In this document: piece after piece, positions 58,100 to 64,000 of the stretch | How the letters are laid out: every line of letters begins with the position of its first letter | How positions within the stretch are numbered: position 1 is the stretch's first letter | The notes under the pieces: generated by a model | What the model saw: the letters and a program-made list of their open reading frames with translations, nothing else | Databases searched by the model: none | Told to the model about the DNA's origin: nothing | Source: Adenanthera pavonina | Taxonomy: Eukaryota; Streptophyta; Magnoliopsida; Fabales; Fabaceae | Length of the DNA: 64,000 nucleotides | NCBI GenBank assembly: GCA_026686845.1 | Contig: JAIVEN010000010.1 | Location: 25,022,001-25,086,000, forward strand | Direction: 5' to 3' | Translations under genes and position numbers: made by a program

Positions 58100-58630
58100 G
58101 TGTTTTTGGAAGAATTAGCATGCTCAACATTCGAACTTAAATGCCCATCAGACGAATTTCAATTGGCTACATGCTGTAACAGTTCTCTCTTAACCCTCAA
58201 AATTTGTCTATTGAATAGTGGAAATTCAAATTTCAGAAATAAAATGCTAATTTTGTCTCTATTCAAAATGATTGTTATGCAAATTTCTATATCTCAAAAT
58301 ACACATTTTAGAATCTCTTTACAAAATTTTGAAATTCAAATTTTTGGATCAAAATTTGTCTGTTGAAACATGCTCTCATAATTAGGTCTCTGTTAGATGA
58401 ACTTTCATAAGTGAAATTCATATGATTCTTGTATTGTTCATGGTTGTTTATTGTTTGAATCTTGTGAAGTTCGAATTTTGTTGAAACAAAGTTCGTCTGT
58501 TTACTTCTTGTTCTCAAAACTAAGCTTTCGTCAGATGAACTTCCAAATGAAAATTCATCTGTCAGCAAGCCTCTCCATAAAGGTTAACTTGTAATTGCTC
58601 AAAATTCAAATTTTGACCTTTCAAAATATG
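58100..58630 (+). promoter_or_regulatory. Relic spacer motif array
   Basis: Motifs in the same order and sense as in the copy 1 spacer: ACATTCGAAC, CAGACGAATTTC, GAAGTTCGAATTTTG followed by AAGTTCGTCTG near 58467-58500. The last pair keeps the 12-base gap of the 34-bp unit. Other copies are eroded (TTTGTCTG, CAAATTTT). Confidence 0.6.
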
Positions 58631-58827
58631 TTCGTTTAATGGTTACAGATGTTAAAACCAAATGTTTTCCTTTGAACAGACGTAACCCTATTCATCTCTC
58701 TCTCAAGTCTGTTTAAATTTTCTCTTAAATTTCTTTCATTTCGGTTCATGAATCTTCTTTTCCCACCAATTAAACTTCTTTTCACACTTTTTAACCCAAT
58801 CCTCGCATCTTTCTATGTCATTCATCT

Positions 58828-60880
58828 ATGGAAATAGCAAGAGTTAAAAATCCAAAAGTTAAGAAAGGAGAGTCACGACCAAAGAGAACTATCAAATCCC
58901 AATATGCCTCCAAGAAGGGTGAAACTTAGAAAAGGAAGGGTGAATCTAGCAAGGCAACTCCTTTCAAGAAGCAAAAAACAACTCCTACAGCAGACTTGAA
59001 GAAATCTGTCCTTGCTCCCTCGAAGAAATCTAAGTCCGCTGTTCCTATTGCTCCTGTCTTTTCAGCCTTTTCTTCCTCTCCAACACTGAATCTAGAGAAT
59101 ACCAATTGACCACGCTGCCATTATGGGGCAATGCTCATTTTCTGGGAGAGCATACTACCAAATTTGTCAGTAAAAAGGTAATCAACCCTCACTATGTAAA
59201 TTTAGAAGACTTCTTGATTTCAAACAACTTTGATGCCGGGTATGGATGATTAGATACAAGAATTTGTTAGAAATTTTGGAAAGATATGATGATGAGGTTA
59301 TTAAGACTGGTATGCCTCCTAGAAGCACAATAATAAGAAGGAGAAGTGGGAAGTAAATCTAAGGTCAAGGACCATCTGGCTGACATATGAGACCTTCAAT
59401 GAAGTACTAGAGATTCCCAGGCAAGATGGATTGAAAATTGACATCTCTACCTCAAAATACATGGATGAAGCTAAGGCTATAGAAGAGGAAGTAGGGCTTT
59501 TCCTAAATTATAAAGAAAGTACAATTCTTAACACGTTATTCAAAAGAAAAGAGAACATGCCACCTCTAAGTTTGCTGAAGCCCATTGACCTCAGTGCCCA
59601 AGTCAGAATCCTACACTACATTGTGTCTAGGTTTATTTTCAATAAAGGAGGCAGTTTCAATCTGAACACAAGGGCTGAAGCACATGTGATGACAACAATC
59701 ATGCGTGATAAGCTAATCAATATGGGCCACATCATCCTCTAACGCATGATCAAAGCAAGAAAACAGAGGAAAGATTCCACCCTGCCATATGCCTCAATCA
59801 TCTCCAATATACTTCAATATGCCAGGATCCAACACCTAGAGAAAGGAAAGGGTAAGCCTACTGAAATCTTCAAAGGGGAAGAATTGCAAAGGATAGGGAT
59901 AGAAAAGAAGGATGAAAGTTGGATTGGTGAGGGACTTGGAAAGATAGAAGATCTATTCTTTGAAGAAGATGTCTCCCAGCAACAAGCGGGAACCTTTGAG
60001 GCTGCTCCAAAGTCTATGCCTCAGCCTTCTCATCTCTATTTCAACCTACTCAATCACAAATGCCATCCACTCCCTTAACTTGGGCAAAGCCAATCAAGAT
60101 CACTGAGCTGTATAGCAACCTATCTACACTCATGCTGAGCATTAGGTGTGAGCAAAATGCCAAATTTGCTCATTTGCAAGATCAGATTCATCAGTTGGCA
60201 AGGAATATGAAAATGCTTGCTGATGCATATGAGGACATCGGGAGTGCCATTCCTTCATATCAGCTCCACCTCGGCTAGGATTCTCTGAGCCTATCAAGCT
60301 CCTACTCTTGAATGCCCAAGTCCCTTTGTGCTAGCCTCCACTGAACCAGATGATGATGTACATGCTACTAAGACTACTGGCACCATGGCCACTCGATAGG
60401 CCTCCAGTAATAAGGCAAGCCCTTGTTCTCCCTTGGACTATGGCATGGAGGAAGAGGCTCCTCAAGAATCAAGCTCCCATGAGCCTATTGCTGAAGATGC
60501 TTAGGATTTAATTCTTTCTATTCAAGAATCTGAGCAAGTGGAGAAACCGGTAGCAGTCATTTCTACTGCACCATTCATATAAGCTGCCCTAAATGAGGAG
60601 AAAAGTATTATACCTTATATAGATCTAGTAGCCATTGCCCATGATGCTATTTTGTAAGCCCAAAAACTAAGGCTTGAAGAAATTCAAGAGGAATTAAGGG
60701 CTCAATTGGCTCTTTCTAGCCAAAAAATGCAAGAGCTTCTTGAGGTCTCTAATGATGAGGAAACAAGCCCTGAAGCTTCTGCATCTCTTCCAAAGCTTAA
60801 TCCTAAACTGCCTTTTATTCCTGTGCCTCTTTGATCTATTCCAGTATCCCAAATACCTCCTCCTATTATATTTGCAATGT
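58828..60880 (+). pseudogene. Relic third ORF of the copia family
   Basis: Begins ATG 58828 with EIARVKNPKVKKGESRPKRT, the same basic start as in copies 1 and 2. The longest open pieces are 59431-59742 and 59746-60078, covering the conserved middle (VRILHYIVSRFIFNKGGSFN, TRAEAHVMTTIMRDKLINMG). The helical segment (FAHLQDQIHQLARNM) is at 60160-60210. Many stops and frame changes elsewhere. The conserved middle is the best-preserved part even though the element is otherwise heavily eroded. Confidence 0.8.
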
Positions 60881-61040
60881 CATATCTCTATACTAAAACT
60901 ATGAATGAATTAATGAGATTCCTTATTTGATCTATTGTACATGATGCACTTATCTTCAAATTTTAATGCATATGTTGAGAAGGAGCTCTTTGAAGCAAAC
61001 CCAAGTACTAATCCAGTTTGCAAGTTGTTTTGTCATTATC

Positions 61041-61053
61041 AAAAGGGGGAGAA
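61041..61053 (+). other. Polypurine tract, copia relic
   Basis: AAAAGGGGGAGAA directly before the relic 3' LTR, matching copies 1 and 2. Confidence 0.8.
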
Positions 61054-62641
61054 TGTTGAATCAAGTGTTTTGATAATTCCAAACCAACTAGAGCTTGGAA
61101 GGAAGATATCAAAGGTGTACAAATGATCTCAAGTGAAGAAATCCAAGAAAAATAAGTATAAGATTAGATATAGGATTTCTTATTGAATTCAAATGAGTAA
61201 AAGACTTTGATCTTGTAAGAGAATGTGTTAAAAATGTGTTTTTATGATAACTCATGAAGTATTTGAAAAATACCCACTATCATATGAATTTTGAAGTTTT
61301 AAACTTGATTTGTTACTTTGAAAATTCAAATTTTGGTATCTGAAATTTGACTTTCAGAGCAAAACTATCTTAATAAGAAAAAAGGCCCCTCCGATATATG
61401 AATTTCATCTTTGAAAATTCAAATTTCAAGTAAAACGCAAACTATGAAAAATGAAAAATTTTTCTGAAGATATATCAAAGTTAACTTAAAAATAAAGTAA
61501 AAAAAAAAAGTTCTAAGTTAGTCCTCTGACAGACAAACTTTGATTTTGAAAATTTGAACTTTGGAAAGATAGTTTACAAGTCTATTATGATAGTCTTTTG
61601 ACATACGAATTTTAGTATTCAAAAATTTGAAATTTAAATTAGGTCTGATAAGAGATCTCTCTGACAGACGAACTTTGGTATTTGAAAATTTGAATTTTGA
61701 AAAGAAGAACTATTGTACCATATTGAGCTGCCTACTGATAGATGAATTTTGGACACCAAAATTTGAACATCAAAGGCACAGTACTAATATGGAACAACTA
61801 TTCACACTTACCAGAAGAACTTTAAACTTGAAAATTCATATGTTCCAATATAGAAACATTTGCCAAAGATGAAAATTTGAACTTTGCTTTAGAACAGACG
61901 AACTTTGAGGTTCAACGTTAAAGTCTTTAGCTTATAGTATCTATGAAATTTGTCTGGTTGACACACTAAAATTCGAACTTTGAATGTCAAATGCATTAAA
62001 TGTGGTTGATGAATGTATAGTTTTTAAGAGTAACTATTGGGTAATATCTCTAACAGCTAAATCTTGTCTCTAACGTATAGTTAAGACATAAATCTATAAA
62101 TAGAACTTTATTTGAAGATATGGGTAATGATTTTACATTGTATATACAGAAACTCTGTAAAATTCTTAAGTTGAAGTCTTCTGCTCTCACATACTTCATA
62201 TCTTGTACTTCAACTTTCATGTACACTCTAAATTAGAGAGTTCTTTTACTATAATTAATCTTCTCTTCATCTAGAAGAAAGATTTTCTTGTGAGGGGATT
62301 TCACAAGGGATTTGGGAAGCACTTAGTTAGAGTGCAGAGAGTAAGATTATAGGCTCTTGGAATAAAGCATCAAGTTGTACTGAGGCATTGAAAGAGGCCC
62401 ACTGAATTCTTGTAAGATAGTGGAAAATCTCAAGTGGTAACTTGAGGACTAGAGGTAGGTCAAGAGAAAGAGACTGAACTAGGATAAATATTTGTGTCTT
62501 CTCTTCCCTTATCTTGTTTTTCACTTGGTTATATTTTAAATTTTGCTTTTACTATCACTATTGCTTTCACTACTCTCTCATACTTTGTAGAAAATTTTAA
62601 TCTTCCCAATTCACCCCCCTAGGAAGCCAGCATATCTAACA
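61054..62641 (+). repeat. Copia relic 3' LTR (1588 bp)
   Basis: Starts TGTTGAATCAAGTG, ends ATATCTAACA. It has the same plan as the full copies: eroded motif array (61280-61990; e.g. CAGACGAA, 12 bases, AAAATTTGAATTT starting at 61666), CTATAAATAGAAC TATA-like box near 62093, then the leader ending in CCCAATTCACCCCCC. About 270 bp shorter than the copy 1 LTR. Confidence 0.85.
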
Positions 62642-64000
62642 TTTTATTCCTGAAATAATATGTATCTTTAGACAAGTGTCCTAAATGCAATGCCCCATGA
62701 TATAAGAAGAAAGAATCGACCCCAGTGAAGGTGGTATGGTATTTTCCCATTATACCTAGATTTAGACACATGTACAATAATGTGGAGAATGCGAAGCTTT
62801 TAACATGGTATACAGATGAAAGAATTAAAGATGAAAAGCTTAGACATCCTGCAAATTCTCCATAATGGAAATTAATTGATCGTGACTACGAAGACTTCAA
62901 GGCAAAAGTTAGAAACATATGACTTGCCTTATCTACCGATGGAATGAACCCACCTGGTATGCAAAGTAGTATCCAGAATACGTGGCCCATGATTTTGGTG
63001 ATTTATAACTTGCCACTATGGCTATTTATGAAGCAAAAATTTATGATGTTGTTTATGTTGATTTATAGACCCAAACAGCCTGGAAATGATAAAGATGTAT
63101 ACTTATCTCTACTTATTGAAGATTTGAAGCTATTGTAGGATAAGGGTGTGGAAGTGTATGATGGATATAAGGAGGAACCATTCAATTTGAAAGTTATGTT
63201 GTTTAGTACAATCAATGATTTTTTGGTCTATGGTAATTTTTCTGGATGCAATTTCATTATTAAATGTTTTGTATGCGAGACACTTCCTTATTGTCATGCA
63301 TATAGAAAAAAAAGTATGTGATTGTATCATAGGTACGTTACTCAATGTAAAAGGAAAGACCAAAGATGGCAAGAATGTGAGGTTAGATTTGATTGCTATG
63401 GGAATTAGAGGAGAAGTGGCACTAGTGAAGCAGCAATGACGTACTTATGTACCTCTGGTAGCTTATACTTTATGTAGAAAAAGAGAAATTTTTTTTTTGT
63501 GAATTTCGTAAGCAGGTTAAAGTTCTAGAGGGATACTTCTCAAATATCAAGAACTTTGTATCTATGAAAGACTTGAAGTTAAAGGGTGTGAAGTCCCATG
63601 ACTACCATGTTCTGATGGAGCAGATGATGCCAGTTGGCATACGATCCATTTTGCCGAAAAAAGTATAAGGGACAATAGTGAAACTATGTTTCTTTTTCAA
63701 GTATATTTGCAACAAAGTCCTTGACCCTAGAAAGTTGCCCACTTTGCAAAATCAAATTGTTGTCACTCTGTGTGAGCTTGAGATGTATTTCCTGCCTTCA
63801 TTCTTTGACATGATGGTACACCTAATGGTTCACCTTGTTAGGGAAACACAAATGTGCGGCTTAAATTATATGAGATGGATGTACCCGATTGAGCATTACA
63901 TGAAGATATTGAAAGGGTATGTGAAAAATTGAAGTAGACTAAAGGATTATATTGTTGAAAGGTACATAGCTAAAGAAGCTGTTAAATTCTATACCGAATA
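62642..64000 (+). pseudogene. Second CACTA TNP2 transposase, broken, runs off window
   Basis: Begins mid-protein just after the relic copia LTR (YVSLDKCPKCNAP) and continues with VKVVWYFPIIPRFRHMYNN, STDGMNPPGMQSS, HIEKKVCDCIIGTLLNVKGK and FFDMMVHLMVHLVRET, co-linear with the TNP2 at 18245-21407 but clearly divergent from it, so a different CACTA family. Many stops (for example near 62698, 62863 and 63136), a deletion between about 63250 and 63280, and frame changes. The N-terminus lies left of the copia relic and is not in this window; the C-terminus is past base 64000. Confidence 0.9.

Larger units (their letters stand above)
58040..62641 (+). mobile_element. 5'-truncated older relative of the copia family
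   Basis: Keeps only the 3' part of the copia layout: spacer with motif array (58100-58630), decayed third ORF (58828-~60880), polypurine tract and 3' LTR (61054-62641). gag, pol and 5' LTR are absent; the left side is a family-G solo LTR. It is clearly more diverged from copies 1 and 2 than those are from each other, so it is an older insertion or a sister subfamily. It sits inside a TNP2 transposase remnant. Confidence 0.85.

Noticed and set aside
1..64000. tRNA or rRNA genes, organelle DNA
   Set aside because: No cloverleaf with A/B boxes, no rRNA sequence and no plastid or mitochondrial gene recognised; the tRNA-like hits are only primer-binding sites.

Overview
This window is nuclear DNA from a flowering plant, probably a eudicot with a repeat-rich genome; the species cannot be named from the sequence. 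It is AT-rich, the coding-like stretches belong to plant transposons (Ty1/copia, Ty3/gypsy and CACTA/En-Spm), and introns have plant-style GT..AG borders. I find no intact ordinary cellular gene. It is a nest of transposable elements of several ages.

Layout. 1-2405: 3' part of a long Ty3/gypsy-type LTR (called family G here). 2406-3061: unassigned host DNA. 3062-15202: complete 12.1-kb copia element (copy 1, plus strand) with long LTRs, target duplication AAGAT, gag, pol and a large third ORF. 15203-18244: host DNA without a recognisable gene. 18245-40425: CACTA element with a broken TNP2-type transposase and a multi-exon second gene ending in a Ulp1-like protease domain. That second gene is split by a gypsy solo LTR (22908-24222 plus 36368-37296, target duplication GTATT). 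The solo LTR is itself split by a second complete copia element (copy 2, minus strand, 24223-36367, target duplication ATATA). 40426-53742: family-G LTR pieces in both orientations around a decayed minus-strand gypsy body (41.5-48.7 kb). A 3.3-kb solo LTR and a 723-bp inverted-repeat element have inserted into that body. 51642-54500 also holds two CACTA-like non-autonomous ends. 55134-58039: another family-G solo LTR. 58040-62641: 3' half of an older relative of the copia family. 62642-64000: a second, broken TNP2 transposase running off the window.

The most unusual biology is in the copia family. Each element carries arrays of a composite motif (CAGACGAA, 12 bases, then AAAATTCGAATTT) with near-fixed spacing, in the LTR and again, on the opposite strand, in the 1-kb leader before the third ORF. 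The third ORF (about 714 codons before damage) has basic ends, a conserved middle related to plant transposon proteins, a Pro/Ser-rich linker and a helical segment, and no envelope features. Both array and ORF are recognisable in the older relic. A self-encoded DNA-binding protein acting on its own arrays is a testable inference, not a demonstrated function.
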